Shown: one piece after another, positions 30,664 to 39,785 of the stretch
How the letters are laid out: the number at the start of each line of letters is the position of its first letter
How positions within the stretch are numbered: the first letter of the stretch is position 1
Source of the DNA: Streptosporangium saharense
Lineage (GTDB): Bacteria > Actinomycetota > Actinomycetes > Streptosporangiales > Streptosporangiaceae
Direction of reading: 5' to 3'
Assembly (NCBI RefSeq): GCF_014203715.1
Contig: NZ_JACHJP010000002.1
Coordinates: 992,001-1,056,000, forward strand
Length of the DNA stretch: 64,000 bases
Notes under the pieces: generated by a model
The model's input: the letters and a program-made list of their open reading frames with translations, nothing else
Told to the model about the DNA's origin: nothing
Database searches by the model: none
Program-made: the position numbers and the translations under genes

Positions 30664-32124
30664 TCAGGCGCCGTTGAACTCGGCCCAGCCGAGACCGTCG
30701 TAGGCGGGCACGAGGCCGCCGTCGAGCAGCGGCGTCTCGGGGGTCTCCTCGCCGAGCACCCCCCTGGCCTGGATCTGGTTCATCTCCTGCATGACGTCGG
30801 TGACGACCGGGGTGCCGAACAGGTGGAACATGCGCTCACCCGACTCGGTCTGCATGGTCCCGGTGCGCTCGACCGCCTCGGCGAGGTTGCGCGAGGACAG
30901 GGCCAGTTCGCGGGAGTGCACGCCGCCGACGAGGGTGGTGAAGGCCTCCAGGTCGGTGACCTGCATGCCGGTGACCTTGCGCGCCTTCCAGAAGTAGTTG
31001 TCCTCGCTGCTCTGCATGTCGTAGAAGGCGGACAGGAACTCGTAGAAGACGGCGTACTCGCGGCGGTAGCGGCCCTCGAACTCGGCGAAGGCGCGCTCCT
31101 CGCTGAGCGCCCCGGCCAGGACGCTGTTGATGGAGCGCGCGACGAGCAGCCCGGCGTAGGTGGCCAGGTGCACGCCGGTGGAGAAGACCGGGTCGATGAA
31201 GCACGCGGCGTCGCCGACCAGGGCCATGCCCGGCCGCCAGAAGCTGCTGTTGGAGTAGGAGTAGTCCTTGCGGGTGCGGATCTCGCCGTAGACGCCCTCG
31301 GTGACGCGGGTGGCCTCCGACAGGAAGTCCTTGACGATGGCGCAGCGGCCGATCAGGTCGAGCAGCGCCTTCTCCTGGTCGCCCTGGATGCGGGCGGCGT
31401 GCTCGCGGCTGATGACGACGCCGACGCTGGTGAGGGTCTCGCTGAGCGGGATGTACCAGATCCAGCCCTCGTCGAAGGCGGCGCACAGGATGTTGCCCGC
31501 GTCGGGGCCCGGCAGGCGCTTGCCGCCCTCGAAGTAGCCGAACAGCGCGATGTTCTGGAAGAAGTCGGAGTAGTGCCGCTCGCCGCCGCCGCTCTTCCAG
31601 ATGCGGCTGCGGTTGCCCGAGGCGTCCACGACCCAGTTGGCCTCGACGGTGTGCTCGGTGCCCTCCGCGTCGGTGTAGCGCACGCCGGTGACGCGGTCGC
31701 CGTCGGTGAGGACGTCGGTGACCGAGGCGTTCTCCCTGACGTCCACGCCGTTCTTGGCCGCGTTCTGCAGCAGGATGTTGTCGAACTTCATCCGCTCGAC
31801 CTGGTAGGCGTAGGAGGTGGGGCCGGTCAGCTCGGGGGAGATGGCGAACAGGAAGTTCCACGGCTCGGGGTTGGTCCCCCACCGGAAGCTTCCGCCGCGC
31901 TTGAGGGTGAAGCCCGCCTTCTCCATCTCCTCGCTGACGCCGAGCAGGCGGCAGATGCCGTGCACGGTCGCCGGGAGCAGCGACTCACCGATCTGGTAGC
32001 GCGGGAAGGTCTCCTTCTCCAGGAGGACGACCCGGTGCCCGCGGCGCGCGACGAGGGTCGCGGCGGTAGAGCCGCCGGGGCCACCGCCGACGACCACGAC
32101 GTCGGCGTTGTGGGTGGAGCTCAT
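30664..32124 (-). CDS. FAD-dependent halogenase (phenol/carrier-bound substrate class)
   Basis: A 486-residue flavin-dependent halogenase. It has the FAD motif GGGPGG at 13-18, the conserved lysine in GFTLKRGG (Lys75) that activates hypohalous acid, the diagnostic WxWxIP motif as WIWYIP at 221-226, and the FxxPxxSxG motif as F309-P312-S315-G317. Its ATG overlaps the aryl carrier protein stop as ATGA (32124-32121), so the two are coupled. Halogenases of this class often act on carrier-tethered substrates; here the obvious target is DHB on the adjacent aryl carrier protein, giving a chlorocatechol cap as known from chlorocatechelins. A flavin reductase is not encoded nearby. The longer frame from 32163 lies inside the carrier gene and is rejected. 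Confidence 0.93.
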   Translation of the reverse strand: MSSTHNADVVVVGGGPGGSTAATLVARRGHRVVLLEKETFPRYQIGESLLPATVHGICRLLGVSEEMEKAGFTLKRGGSFRWGTNPEPWNFLFAISPELTGPTSYAYQVERMKFDNILLQNAAKNGVDVRENASVTDVLTDGDRVTGVRYTDAEGTEHTVEANWVVDASGNRSRIWKSGGGERHYSDFFQNIALFGYFEGGKRLPGPDAGNILCAAFDEGWIWYIPLSETLTSVGVVISREHAARIQGDQEKALLDLIGRCAIVKDFLSEATRVTEGVYGEIRTRKDYSYSNSSFWRPGMALVGDAACFIDPVFSTGVHLATYAGLLVARSINSVLAGALSEERAFAEFEGRYRREYAVFYEFLSAFYDMQSSEDNYFWKARKVTGMQVTDLEAFTTLVGGVHSRELALSSRNLAEAVERTGTMQTESGERMFHLFGTPVVTDVMQEMNQIQARGVLGEETPETPLLDGGLVPAYDGLGWAEFNGA

Positions 32125-32363
32125 CGGTCGTTCTCCTTCATGCGGTCGCTGATCAGCTGCCACCAGGCGGTGACGGTCGGCCTCTCGGCCAGTTCGATGA
32201 ACGTGGTGTTGACGCCGGCCGCGCGCCAGCGCTCGACGAGGCTCATCACACGGATCGAGTCGAGTCCGCGATCGAGCAGGTTCTCGTCGTCGGAGATCTC
32301 GGCTGGTTGTTCTGACAGGACGTCGGCGACGTCCTCCCGGACTCGCTCATGGGTCAGCGACAT
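32121..32363 (-). CDS. free-standing aryl carrier protein (EntB C-domain-like)
   Basis: An 80-residue carrier protein with the phosphopantetheine attachment site as DRGLDSIRVM, Ser36. The stretches VERWRAAG, FIELAERPTV and AWWQLI match the aryl carrier domain at the C-terminus of EntB rather than peptidyl carriers. It therefore replaces the carrier domain missing from the EntB-like protein at 37526-38182: the EntE-like ligase would load DHB onto it, and NRPS module 1 would take it from there. The start chosen is the ATG at 32363; an upstream TTG at 32408 overlaps the monooxygenase stop (TTGA) and would add 15 unlike residues. Confidence 0.9.
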   Translation of the reverse strand: MSLTHERVREDVADVLSEQPAEISDDENLLDRGLDSIRVMSLVERWRAAGVNTTFIELAERPTVTAWWQLISDRMKENDR

Positions 32364-32404
32364 GGAACGACCGTTGCTTTCTCGTTCGGTGGTGAGGGGG
32401 TGGT

Positions 32405-33745
32405 TCAACTGAGGGCGGCCACGGACGCGGGGTCCACGCCGGGCACGCCGCTGTCACGGGTGCCGCCCGCGATCGAGCGGACGACGTCCCCCGCTCTGAC
32501 GGCCACGTTGGACAGCAGGGAGGACGACAGACCGTGGGCGTACTCGGTGCCGCCCTGCAGGTAGATCCCGGCCTTGACGGACGGGTCGGTGAGGACGCGG
32601 TAGTCGGCGCCGACCAGCAGCCGTCCCTCGTCGTCGAGGCGGCAGTGCCCGGCGAGGTCGCCGAGCAGTTCGGCCGGGTCGACGGGGCGGTAGCCGGTGG
32701 CGAAGACGACGGCGTCGCAGTCGAGGACGGTGCTCGCGCCGGTCGCCAGGTGGTCCACGTGCACGCGCACGCCGTCGGTGACCTCGTCGAGGCCGACGAC
32801 GCGGGAGACGTTGAGGATGCGCAGGCGCTCGCGCCCGACGACCTTCTCCTGGTAGGCGCGCCGGTAGAGCTCCTCGATGAGCTCCAGGTCGACCACGGAG
32901 TAGTTGGTGTTGGCGTGGTAGTCCAGCAGGGACCTGCGGACGTCCTCGGGGGCGGCGTGGAACTCGTCCACGGCCTCCGCGTCGAAGATCCGGTTGGCGA
33001 ACGGGCTGTCGTCCGCGGGGCTGTAGCCGTACCGGGTGAAGATCGAGTAGACCTCGGCCTCGGGGTAGTTGCGGTGCAGGTGGTCGGTGACCTCGGCGGC
33101 GCTCTGTCCCGCGCCGACGACGGCGAAGCGCCGCCGGGTGAGCGGGGGCAGGTCGGCCAGCCTGGTCAGCAGGTCGGCGTTGTGCCAGACGCGTTCGGAG
33201 ACGTGCACGTCCTTGGGCAGTCTCGGCCGCAGGCCGGGGGCCAGCACCAGGTTGCGGGTCCGGTCGAGGACCTCGCCGTCGTCACCGAGGACCTCGATGT
33301 GCCCGGCGTCGCCGTGGGCGTCCCAGACGGGGCGGGCGCCGCGCACCGTGGTGCCGTAGGTGACCTGGTGGGCGAAGAGCGCGGCGACCCACTCCAGGTA
33401 GTCGTTGAACTCGACCCGGGTCGGGAACAGCGTCTTGTGGTTGACGAAGTCGGCCAGCCTGCCCTTGGCGTGCAGGTAGAACAGGAAGCCGTACTCGCTG
33501 GCGGGGTTGCGAAGGGTCGCGAGGTCCTTGAGGAAGGAGACCTGCAGCGTCGCCCCTTCCAGGAGCATTCCCGGATGCCAGCCGAACCGGTCACGGCGCT
33601 CGAAGAAGGCCGCCTCCAGGGTCGTGCCCGTCGTGCTGTGCTCTCGCAACGCCACGGCCAGGGCGAGGTTGGCCGGACCGAATCCGACGCCGACCAGGTC
33701 GAGGGGCCGCCGAGACCGTGATCTCTCCGCGGGGGATTCCGACAT
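32405..33745 (-). CDS. L-ornithine N5-monooxygenase (SidA/PvdA family)
   Basis: A 446-residue flavin N-hydroxylase. Motifs: FAD site GVGFGPANLALA near 19-30, NADPH site VVGAGQSAAEV near 207-217, substrate region NTNYSVVDLELIEELYRRAY near 282-301, and the C-terminal HGLSSSLLS near 405-413. The NTNYSVVD segment is typical of ornithine hydroxylases. It would convert L-ornithine to N5-hydroxyornithine for NRPS module 4, whose specificity code matches that residue. The ATG at 33745 follows GAGGAGCGG. It is the first gene of the leftward operon, with a perfect iron box about 90 bases upstream. Confidence 0.94.
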   Translation of the reverse strand: MSESPAERSRSRRPLDLVGVGFGPANLALAVALREHSTTGTTLEAAFFERRDRFGWHPGMLLEGATLQVSFLKDLATLRNPASEYGFLFYLHAKGRLADFVNHKTLFPTRVEFNDYLEWVAALFAHQVTYGTTVRGARPVWDAHGDAGHIEVLGDDGEVLDRTRNLVLAPGLRPRLPKDVHVSERVWHNADLLTRLADLPPLTRRRFAVVGAGQSAAEVTDHLHRNYPEAEVYSIFTRYGYSPADDSPFANRIFDAEAVDEFHAAPEDVRRSLLDYHANTNYSVVDLELIEELYRRAYQEKVVGRERLRILNVSRVVGLDEVTDGVRVHVDHLATGASTVLDCDAVVFATGYRPVDPAELLGDLAGHCRLDDEGRLLVGADYRVLTDPSVKAGIYLQGGTEYAHGLSSSLLSNVAVRAGDVVRSIAGGTRDSGVPGVDPASVAALS

Positions 33746-33831
33746 TCCGCTCCTCGTGTCTGGGCATGGCTGAACCCCCCCTCACGAAAAAGGGCATACG
33801 TAGAGGAAGGGCTCAAAATCCACCTAAATTA

Positions 33832-33852
33832 CTTAGGTAAGTCTTACCTAAG
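33832..33852 (-). promoter_or_regulatory. iron box of the leftward NRPS operon
   Basis: CTTAGGTAAG and CTTACCTAAG flank a single central T, a perfect 21-base inverted repeat matching the IdeR/DmdR consensus. It lies in the divergent promoter region, nearer the monooxygenase gene. Confidence 0.93.
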
Positions 33853-33946
33853 ATCTATCCCGTCAAGAAGGACGTCAAGGGGCAATCACCTGTGAACCAG
33901 ATCACATCAGGCGATACCTTGACAGATCTTGAAGGGCCATAGAAAG

Positions 33947-33981
33947 TAAAGTTAGGCTTACCTAAGTTTAGGCTTACCTAA
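33947..33981 (+). promoter_or_regulatory. two overlapping iron boxes of the rightward DHB operon
   Basis: TAAAGTTAGGCTTACCTAA (33947-33965) and TAAGTTTAGGCTTACCTAA (33963-33981) share three bases, giving a 16-base periodic array that could take two regulator dimers side by side. They end 21 bases before the EntA-like start. TTGACA at 33919-33924 is a plausible -35 element, so the boxes would cover the core promoter downstream of it. Confidence 0.9.
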
Positions 33982-34002
33982 GTTGATCGGTGGGGCAGAG
34001 CA

Positions 34003-34752
34003 ATGAACGAGCCCGGTCTCTCGGGTGCCGTGGCACTCGTGACGGGTGCCGCACGAGGTATCGGGTCGGCCGTGACGGCCGCGCTCGCCCGCGCGGGAGC
34101 CGTCGTCGCCGGGATCGACCTCCTTCCCGAACCCTGGGAGGACCGGGGCGAGAAGGTGACCCGGCTGGTCGCGGACGTCACCGATCCCGCCCGGATGGAG
34201 ACGGTCGTCGAGGAGGTGGAGAACCTCCTCGGCCCGATCGGCGTCCTGGTCAACGTGGCGGGCGTCCTGCGCACCGGCGCGGTGACCGACTTCGCCGAGG
34301 ACGACTGGAACCGGGTGTTCGCGGTGAACACCTCGGGCGTCTTCCACACCTCACGGGCCGTCGCGCGCAGGATGGTCCCCCGCCGCTCCGGGGCGATCAT
34401 CACCGTGGCGTCGAACGCCGGCGGCGTGCCCCGGATGGGAATGGCGGCCTACGCGGCCTCCAAGGCCGCCTCCGCCATGTTCACCCGCTGCCTCGGGCTC
34501 GAACTCGCCGGGTACGGCATCCGCTGCAACGTGGTCTCCCCCGGTTCGACGGAGACCGTGATGCAGGCCGGGCTCGACCGGCGCGCCGTGCTTGAGGGCG
34601 ACCCGGCCACCTTCAGGGTCGGCATCCCGCTCGGCCGGGTCGCCGACCCCGCCGACATCGCGGACGCCGTGACCTTCCTCGCCTCCGACCGCGCACGGCA
34701 CATCACCATGCAGGACCTGTACGTGGACGGCGGCGCCACGCTGCGAGCCTGA
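34003..34752 (+). CDS. entA: 2,3-dihydro-2,3-dihydroxybenzoate dehydrogenase (EntA-like SDR)
   Basis: A 249-residue classical short-chain dehydrogenase with NAD site TGAARGIG (14-21) and catalytic Ser137, Tyr150 and Lys154 (YAASK). By sequence alone it is a generic SDR; the assignment to the last step of DHB synthesis rests on its place as first gene of an operon with EntC-, EntE- and EntB-like genes, and on the usual EntA-like length and N-terminal pattern. The ATG at 34003 follows GGGGCAGAG. Two iron boxes lie immediately upstream. Confidence 0.92.
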   Translation: MNEPGLSGAVALVTGAARGIGSAVTAALARAGAVVAGIDLLPEPWEDRGEKVTRLVADVTDPARMETVVEEVENLLGPIGVLVNVAGVLRTGAVTDFAEDDWNRVFAVNTSGVFHTSRAVARRMVPRRSGAIITVASNAGGVPRMGMAAYAASKAASAMFTRCLGLELAGYGIRCNVVSPGSTETVMQAGLDRRAVLEGDPATFRVGIPLGRVADPADIADAVTFLASDRARHITMQDLYVDGGATLRA

Positions 34753-34773
34753 CTTCTGTAGGAAAGGCTAGTT

Positions 34774-35922
34774 TTGAGCATCGCATACGAGGCGGTCACC
34801 GCCTCCGAGCTGCTGCACGGGTACCGTCCCGGGCTCTCCTCTCTCTTCTCCTCCCCCCAGCACACGCTGCTGGGCCAGGGGTGCGCCGACGTGGTGCCTC
34901 CCGCGGCGACGCTGCGCGAGCTGACGGACCGCGTGCGGGAGCGGGCGAGCCTCGTCGTGGGCGCCATCCCGTTCGACGAGCCGGGCGCGGCGCACCTCGT
35001 CACGCCCGAACGGGCCCGCTGGGCCGACCCGTTCGTCCCCGACGACCCGCCGGAGGCGGAACCCGGCGATCCCTGGCAGATCGTCGCGGTCCCCAGCCCT
35101 GCCGACCACCGCAAGGGGGTACGGCGCGCCCTCGACCTCCTGGAGAGGGGCGCCCTGGACAAGATCGTCCTCGCCCGCTCCCTTGAGCTGACCCGCTCCG
35201 AGCCGGTCGACGTCGTGACGATGGTGCGCCGCCTGGCGGGCCGCGACCCGCACGGCCACATCTTCGCGGTGCCGCTGCCCGGCGAAAGGACCCTGGTCGG
35301 CGCGAGCCCCGAGCTGCTGGTCTCCCGTAGCGGACCGGCCGTGGTCGCCAACCCCCTGGCGGGCTCCGCGCCGCGCAGCGCCGACCCCGAGGAGGACCGC
35401 CGCCGCGCGGCGGCCCTGCTCTGCTCCGCCAAGGACCAGCGGGAGCACGCCGTCGTCGTCGAGGCTGTCGCCGAGGCGCTCGCCCCGCACTGCCGCGCGC
35501 TCAGCGTGCCCGCCGAGCCCTCGCTTGTCTGCACCGCCACCATGTGGCACCTGTCCACCAGGGTCACCGGCCGCCTGACCGACCCGGCGACGACCTCGCT
35601 CGACCTGGCCGTGGCGCTGCACCCGACCCCGGCCGTCTGCGGCACGCCCACCCCGGCGGCCCGCGCGGCCATCGCCGACATCGAGCCGTTCGACCGCGGC
35701 TTCTACACCGGCATGGTCGGCTGGTGCGACGCCTCGGGCGACGGCGAGTGGGCCGTCACCATCCGCTGCGCCGAGGTGTCACGGACCGGGGTCCGCCTGT
35801 TCGCCGGTGGCGGGATCGTCGCGGGCTCGGTCCCCGAGGCCGAACTCGACGAGACCTCCGCGAAGTTCCGCACCCTCCTGCACGCCCTCGGCCTCGGCGC
35901 GCAGGATTCTGCCCACGACTGA
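34774..35922 (+). CDS. entC: isochorismate synthase (EntC/DhbC-like)
   Basis: The protein has 382 residues and belongs to the chorismate-utilising enzyme superfamily; it would convert chorismate to isochorismate, the first committed step to DHB. The conserved C-terminal core runs from about 110 to 375. It includes [11 protein letters not shown], the GASPELLV segment, [33 protein letters not shown] and [10 protein letters not shown], which carry the acid/base and magnesium-binding residues. The TTG start at 34774 is set by a good AGGAAAGG site at 34760-34767. It lies 21 bases after the EntA-like gene and 11 before the EntE-like gene. Confidence 0.94.
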   Translation: MSIAYEAVTASELLHGYRPGLSSLFSSPQHTLLGQGCADVVPPAATLRELTDRVRERASLVVGAIPFDEPGAAHLVTPERARWADPFVPDDPPEAEPGDPWQIVAVPSPADHRKGVRRALDLLERGALDKIVLARSLELTRSEPVDVVTMVRRLAGRDPHGHIFAVPLPGERTLVGASPELLVSRSGPAVVANPLAGSAPRSADPEEDRRRAAALLCSAKDQREHAVVVEAVAEALAPHCRALSVPAEPSLVCTATMWHLSTRVTGRLTDPATTSLDLAVALHPTPAVCGTPTPAARAAIADIEPFDRGFYTGMVGWCDASGDGEWAVTIRCAEVSRTGVRLFAGGGIVAGSVPEAELDETSAKFRTLLHALGLGAQDSAHD

Positions 35923-35933
35923 CAGGAATTTCC

Positions 35934-37496
35934 ATGAGCGTTGTGCCGTACCCGCCGGAGTTCGCCGAGCGGTACCGCGCCGCCGGTTACTGGCGCGGCG
36001 AGACCTTCGGCGGCATGCTCCGCGAACGGGCCGCGGCGCACGGCGACCGCGTCGCCCTGGTCGGCGGCGGCGAGCGGGTGACCTACCGCGAGTTGGACGA
36101 GCGCGCCGACGGGCTGGCGGCCGGACTGGTCGGCCTCGGGATCGGCGCCGGTGACCGGGTCGTCGTCCAGCTACCCAACCGGATCTCCTTCTACGAGGTC
36201 TGCTTCGCGCTGTTCCGCATCGGGGCGCTGCCGGTGTTCGCGCTCCCGGCCCACCGCTCCTCGGAGATCTCCTACTTCTGCGAGTTCACCGAGGCCGCGG
36301 CCTACGTCATCCCCGACGTCAACGACGGGTTCGACCACCGGAGGATCGCCGAGGGACTGAAGGTGCCGCACGTGATCGTGGACGGCGACCCCGGCGAGCA
36401 CGTCTCCCTCGACTCCCTGCGCGGGAAGCCTGCGGACATCCCCGGTCCCGCTCCCTCCGACGTCGCCTTCCTGCAGTTGTCGGGCGGCAGCACCGGGCTG
36501 CCCAAACTCATCCCGCGCACCCACGACGACTACATCTACAGCTTCCGCGCCAGCGCCGAGATCTGCGGACTCGACGAGACGAGCGTCTACCTGTGCGCGC
36601 TGCCCGCCGGGCACAACTTCCCGATGAGCTCCCCCGGCGTCTTCGGCACCCTGTACGCCGGGGGGCGCGCGGTGCTGGCCCCCCACCCGGGTCCGGACAC
36701 CTGCTTCCCGCTGATCGAGGCGGAGGGCGTGACGATCACCGGGCTCGTGCCGCCGCTGGCGCTGCTGTGGGTCGAGGCCGCCCGCCGTACCGAACATGAC
36801 CTGTCGAGCCTGCGCGTGCTGCAGGTCGGCGGGGCGAAGCTGAGCGAGGAGGCGGCCCGCAGGGTGTCCCCCGCCCTCGGCTGCGCCCTGCAGCAGGTCT
36901 TCGGCATGGCGGAGGGGCTGGTCAACTACACCCGCTTCGACGACCCCGAGGAAACCGTCGTCACCACGCAGGGCACCCCGATCTCGCCCGACGACGAGAT
37001 CCTGATCGTCGACGACTCCGGTTCCCCGGTCGCCCCCGGGGAGACCGGTCACCTTCTCACCCGCGGGCCGTACACGATCCGCGGCTACTACCGTGCCGAG
37101 GAGCACAACGCGACAGCCTTCACCCCCGACGGCTTCTACCGGACCGGCGACATCGTACGGCGGACGCCGACCGGCCACCTCGTCGTCGAGGGACGGGCGA
37201 AGGACCAAATCAACCGGGGTGGCGAGAAGATCGCGGCCGAGGAGGTCGAGAACCACCTGCTCGCCCACCCCGCCGTCCACGACGTGTCGGTCGTGGCGAT
37301 CCCCGACGCCTATCTCGGCGAACGGTCCTGCGCCCACGTCGTCACCCGCTCCCCCGTCCGCGTGCCGGAACTGAAGGCCTTCCTGCGGGAGCGGGGCCTC
37401 GCCGACTACAAGATTCCCGACCGGATCGAGTTCGTCGAGACCCTGCCGACGACCGCCGTCGGCAAGATCAGCAAAGTCAGGCTCAGAGAACGGTGA
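35934..37496 (+). CDS. entE: 2,3-dihydroxybenzoate-AMP ligase (EntE/DhbE-like)
   Basis: A 520-residue stand-alone aryl-adenylating enzyme. It activates DHB with ATP and loads it on the aryl carrier protein. Motifs: P-loop [22 protein letters not shown] near 181-202, [14 protein letters not shown] near 220-233, with the Asn found in DHB-type pockets, [12 protein letters not shown] near 323-334, YRTGDIVRR near 403-411, and the A10 region TTAVGKISK near the end. The start is the ATG at 35934; the frame stays open upstream through the isochorismate synthase gene, which is not coding in this frame. Its stop is followed by the isochorismatase gene. Confidence 0.95.
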   Translation: MSVVPYPPEFAERYRAAGYWRGETFGGMLRERAAAHGDRVALVGGGERVTYRELDERADGLAAGLVGLGIGAGDRVVVQLPNRISFYEVCFALFRIGALPVFALPAHRSSEISYFCEFTEAAAYVIPDVNDGFDHRRIAEGLKVPHVIVDGDPGEHVSLDSLRGKPADIPGPAPSDVAFLQLSGGSTGLPKLIPRTHDDYIYSFRASAEICGLDETSVYLCALPAGHNFPMSSPGVFGTLYAGGRAVLAPHPGPDTCFPLIEAEGVTITGLVPPLALLWVEAARRTEHDLSSLRVLQVGGAKLSEEAARRVSPALGCALQQVFGMAEGLVNYTRFDDPEETVVTTQGTPISPDDEILIVDDSGSPVAPGETGHLLTRGPYTIRGYYRAEEHNATAFTPDGFYRTGDIVRRTPTGHLVVEGRAKDQINRGGEKIAAEEVENHLLAHPAVHDVSVVAIPDAYLGERSCAHVVTRSPVRVPELKAFLRERGLADYKIPDRIEFVETLPTTAVGKISKVRLRER

Positions 37497-37525
37497 GCCC
37501 GGTGAGAACCGCAGAAAGGAACGAC

Positions 37526-38182
37526 GTGGCCATTCCCGCCATCTCCCCCTACCCCATGCTGGGCGAGGAGGAGCTGCCCACCAACCGGGTGGAGTGGACG
37601 CCGGACCCACGGCGTGCACTGCTGCTCGTGCACGACATGCAGAACTACTTCGTCAGCGCGTTCACCCAGGGGGCGTCGCCGATGTCCGACCTGGTCGCGA
37701 GCATCTCCTCGCTCCGCGAGACCGCAGGACGGCTCGGCGTCCCCGTCGTCTACTCGGCGCAACCCGGCGGGCAGACCCGCACCCAGCGCGGCCTGCTGCA
37801 GGACTTCTGGGGGTCGGGGATCGGCACCGAACCCGGCGCCCAGGAGATCATCCCGGCCCTGGCCCCCGGTGACGACGACATCCACCTCGTGAAGTGGCGC
37901 TACAGCGCCTTCCACCGCACCCGGCTGCGCGAGCTGATGACGGAGACCGGCAGGGACCAGCTCATCATCACCGGGATCTACGCCCACATCGGCTGCCTGA
38001 TGACCGCCTGCGACGCGTTCATGAGCGACACGCAGGCCTTCCTGGTCGCCGACGCCGTCGCCGACTTCTCCGCCGACCACCACAGGATGGCGCTGACCTA
38101 CGCCGCCGAACGGTGCGCGATGGTCCTCACCACCCGGCGCCTGAACGAGCTGCTCACCGCGACGACGGCCGGGGTGCGCTGA
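37526..38182 (+). CDS. isochorismatase (EntB-like) lacking the aryl carrier domain
   Basis: A 218-residue isochorismatase-fold hydrolase that makes 2,3-dihydro-2,3-dihydroxybenzoate from isochorismate. The opening AIPAISPYPML and RVEWTPDPRRALLLVHDMQNYFV (HDMQ carrying the catalytic Asp) are those of EntB, as are VKWRYSAFHRTRL and ITGIYAHIGCLMTA. EntB continues for about 75 residues as an aryl carrier domain; this protein stops right after the hydrolase domain. The carrier function is found separately at 32121-32363. The GTG at 37526 is chosen over the upstream GTG at 37493 because AAAGGA lies 6 bases before it and the protein then begins like EntB. A terminator follows. Confidence 0.94.
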   Translation: MAIPAISPYPMLGEEELPTNRVEWTPDPRRALLLVHDMQNYFVSAFTQGASPMSDLVASISSLRETAGRLGVPVVYSAQPGGQTRTQRGLLQDFWGSGIGTEPGAQEIIPALAPGDDDIHLVKWRYSAFHRTRLRELMTETGRDQLIITGIYAHIGCLMTACDAFMSDTQAFLVADAVADFSADHHRMALTYAAERCAMVLTTRRLNELLTATTAGVR

Positions 38183-38199
38183 CCCGGCCCGTCGCACCC

Positions 38200-38255
38200 G
38201 GCGAGGTCGCCAGGAGGTTCCGGCGCGGGAACCCTCCGGCGGCCTCGCCCTTTTT
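38200..38255 (+). terminator. rho-independent terminator of the DHB operon
   Basis: A long interrupted stem, GGCGAGG..CC.GGAGG.TCC against GGAACCCTCCGGCGGCCTCGCC, closes at 38200-38249 and is followed by TTTTT at 38251-38255. This is the only hairpin I noted in the window with a clear T-tract. Confidence 0.9.
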
Positions 38256-38263
38256 CCCGGGGC

Positions 38264-39067
38264 TCAGACCTCGCCCCTGAGGCGGGCCAGGACGATCGGG
38301 TCGATCTTCCCCTCGACCAGCCTGCCCTCCAGGTTCTCCACCCCGGCCCACTGGTCGAGGGTGGCGTGTCCCAGCTCCTTCAGACGGGCCTCGATCTCCT
38401 CGGCCAGCTCTCCCTCGATCTCAAGCAGACTGTCCGGGTCGGGCCTGCCGAACAGCAGCTCGTGGACGCCGAGCAGCCTGCGCAGCTCGGTCACCGGGTC
38501 GGGATGGTCGTCGACGCGCAGGTCACAGGCGACGTCACCCGCGCCCGCGTAGCCCGCGCCCGCCTCGACCACGTAGACCCCGGCGCTCTGCCTTCCCCGG
38601 CTGTCGCCGCCCGCCGCGTCTCCCGCCGCGAGCGCGGCCACCAGCCGTTCGGCCAGGGGCAGCTCGGCGGAGGCCAGCCAGGCGGCCTCCATCTCCCGGA
38701 CCACCTCGGGACCGGTGAGGATGTTGCCCTGGATGGCGTAGCCGTCGCCGACGACGCCGCCCGCCCAGGAGGGGCACTCGTCCCCGGTGTAGGTGGCGCC
38801 GTCACCGTCGGCCCCGACCACCCCGAGCTGGCGCTGGGCCCGCCCCGGGTCGGAGGCGACCAGCCCGGCCACCACGTCCTCGGCCCGCACGCCGGTGCGC
38901 AGCAGCGCCAGCCCCTGCGGCCCGAAGGCGATGTTGGCCCACGCCTGGGTCGCCAGTGCCCCGGCGCCCGCCTCGGCGGCGGGCACGACAGCCGCCGCGG
39001 CCAGGAACTTGCTCGCCACGGCGACCCCGTGGGCGTCACCGACCCTTGCCACGATCGAAAACGTCAC
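38264..39067 (-). CDS. DUF1028 family protein (Ntn-hydrolase-like fold)
   Basis: The protein has 267 residues and is clearly DUF1028: TFSIVARV at the start, GVAVASKFLAAAAVVP, GALATQAWANIAFGPQGLALL, then GDECPSWAGGV and YAIQGNILTG. The family has an Ntn-hydrolase-like fold and lies next to amidohydrolase or peptidase genes in some genomes; its substrate is unknown. The GTG at 39067 is chosen because the family starts at this TFSIVAR strand; an ATG at 39103 would add twelve residues. It converges on the DHB operon and seems unrelated to it. Confidence 0.88.
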   Translation of the reverse strand: MTFSIVARVGDAHGVAVASKFLAAAAVVPAAEAGAGALATQAWANIAFGPQGLALLRTGVRAEDVVAGLVASDPGRAQRQLGVVGADGDGATYTGDECPSWAGGVVGDGYAIQGNILTGPEVVREMEAAWLASAELPLAERLVAALAAGDAAGGDSRGRQSAGVYVVEAGAGYAGAGDVACDLRVDDHPDPVTELRRLLGVHELLFGRPDPDSLLEIEGELAEEIEARLKELGHATLDQWAGVENLEGRLVEGKIDPIVLARLRGEV

Positions 39068-39131
39068 GCGCCGACCGTACCGGGACAGGACAGCGAGGTC
39101 CATATCACCCCGATACCGCCAATTCTCGGTC

Positions 39132-39785
39132 TCAACGCCTGATCGCGATCAGGGCCTTCACCAGACCGGCCATCCACTCGTAGTGAATCTCCGAGTCCGG
39201 GAAGTAGTGCCGCATCTCGGTCTTGCTGAGCAGCTCGATCTCGGCCACGGACCGTACGGCGCTCGCCCGGTCCGTGGGGCGGGTGTGCACCAGGGGCCAG
39301 CGCCGTACGGTCGCCGCGCGCACCGCCATCGGCAGGAACTGCAGGCCGGGGAAGACGTAGTGCGGCTCGACCGGGAAGTAGCGGTAGGGCGTCTGCACCC
39401 AGTGCCGCTCGGCCAGGTCGTAGACAGCCTCGGCGAACTTCTCACGCCTGACGTGGCCGCCGACGTGCTCGATGACGGCGTTGGAGAAGACCAGGTCGTA
39501 GCGGCCGTGGGTGGCGGAGCGCAGGTCGCAGGCGTCGCCGTTCTCCACGCTCAGCCACGGGGGCAGGTCGGTCGGCGGGGTCGAGAGGTTGACGATGTGC
39601 ACCCGCGCGGGCCTGATCGGCGAACGGAGCCAGGCGCTGGCCGTACCGCCCAGATCTATGACCGTCATGTCGCCCACATCGGGGAAGATCCGCGCCAGCC
39701 ACTGCCAGCGACGCGCGCGGGCCTTGGCGCCCAGGGAGTCGGGGGCGTCCACGAACCTGCTACGCAGAGCGGTCAAACGGCTCAT
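39132..39785 (-). CDS. class I SAM-dependent methyltransferase
   Basis: A 217-residue protein with the Rossmann-type SAM site DLGGTASAW (motif I, about 39-47), a following acidic strand ENGDACDL, and DLVFSNAVIEHVGG (motif IV/post-IV), typical of small-molecule methyltransferases. Aromatic-rich segments WVQTPYRYFPVEPHYVFPG follow. The substrate is not predictable. The ATG at 39785 gives a normal family length; the open frame extends 36 residues further upstream without resemblance. It lies 64 bases upstream of the DUF1028 gene on the same strand. Confidence 0.8.
   Translation of the reverse strand: MSRLTALRSRFVDAPDSLGAKARARRWQWLARIFPDVGDMTVIDLGGTASAWLRSPIRPARVHIVNLSTPPTDLPPWLSVENGDACDLRSATHGRYDLVFSNAVIEHVGGHVRREKFAEAVYDLAERHWVQTPYRYFPVEPHYVFPGLQFLPMAVRAATVRRWPLVHTRPTDRASAVRSVAEIELLSKTEMRHYFPDSEIHYEWMAGLVKALIAIRR

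Noticed and set aside
19957..32412. A 4151-codon open frame on the plus strand opposite the NRPS and its upstream genes
   Set aside because: It is the mirror of high-GC coding sequence; the protein is Gly/Arg/Val-rich without motifs, while the minus strand shows complete NRPS, halogenase and carrier domains.
35544..37496. EntE frame extended upstream to 35544
   Set aside because: The first 130 residues lie inside the isochorismate synthase gene and do not resemble aryl-AMP ligases.
38264..39785. DUF1028 and methyltransferase genes considered as siderophore tailoring genes
   Set aside because: They are convergent with the DHB operon beyond a strong terminator and have no iron box; a link cannot be supported.
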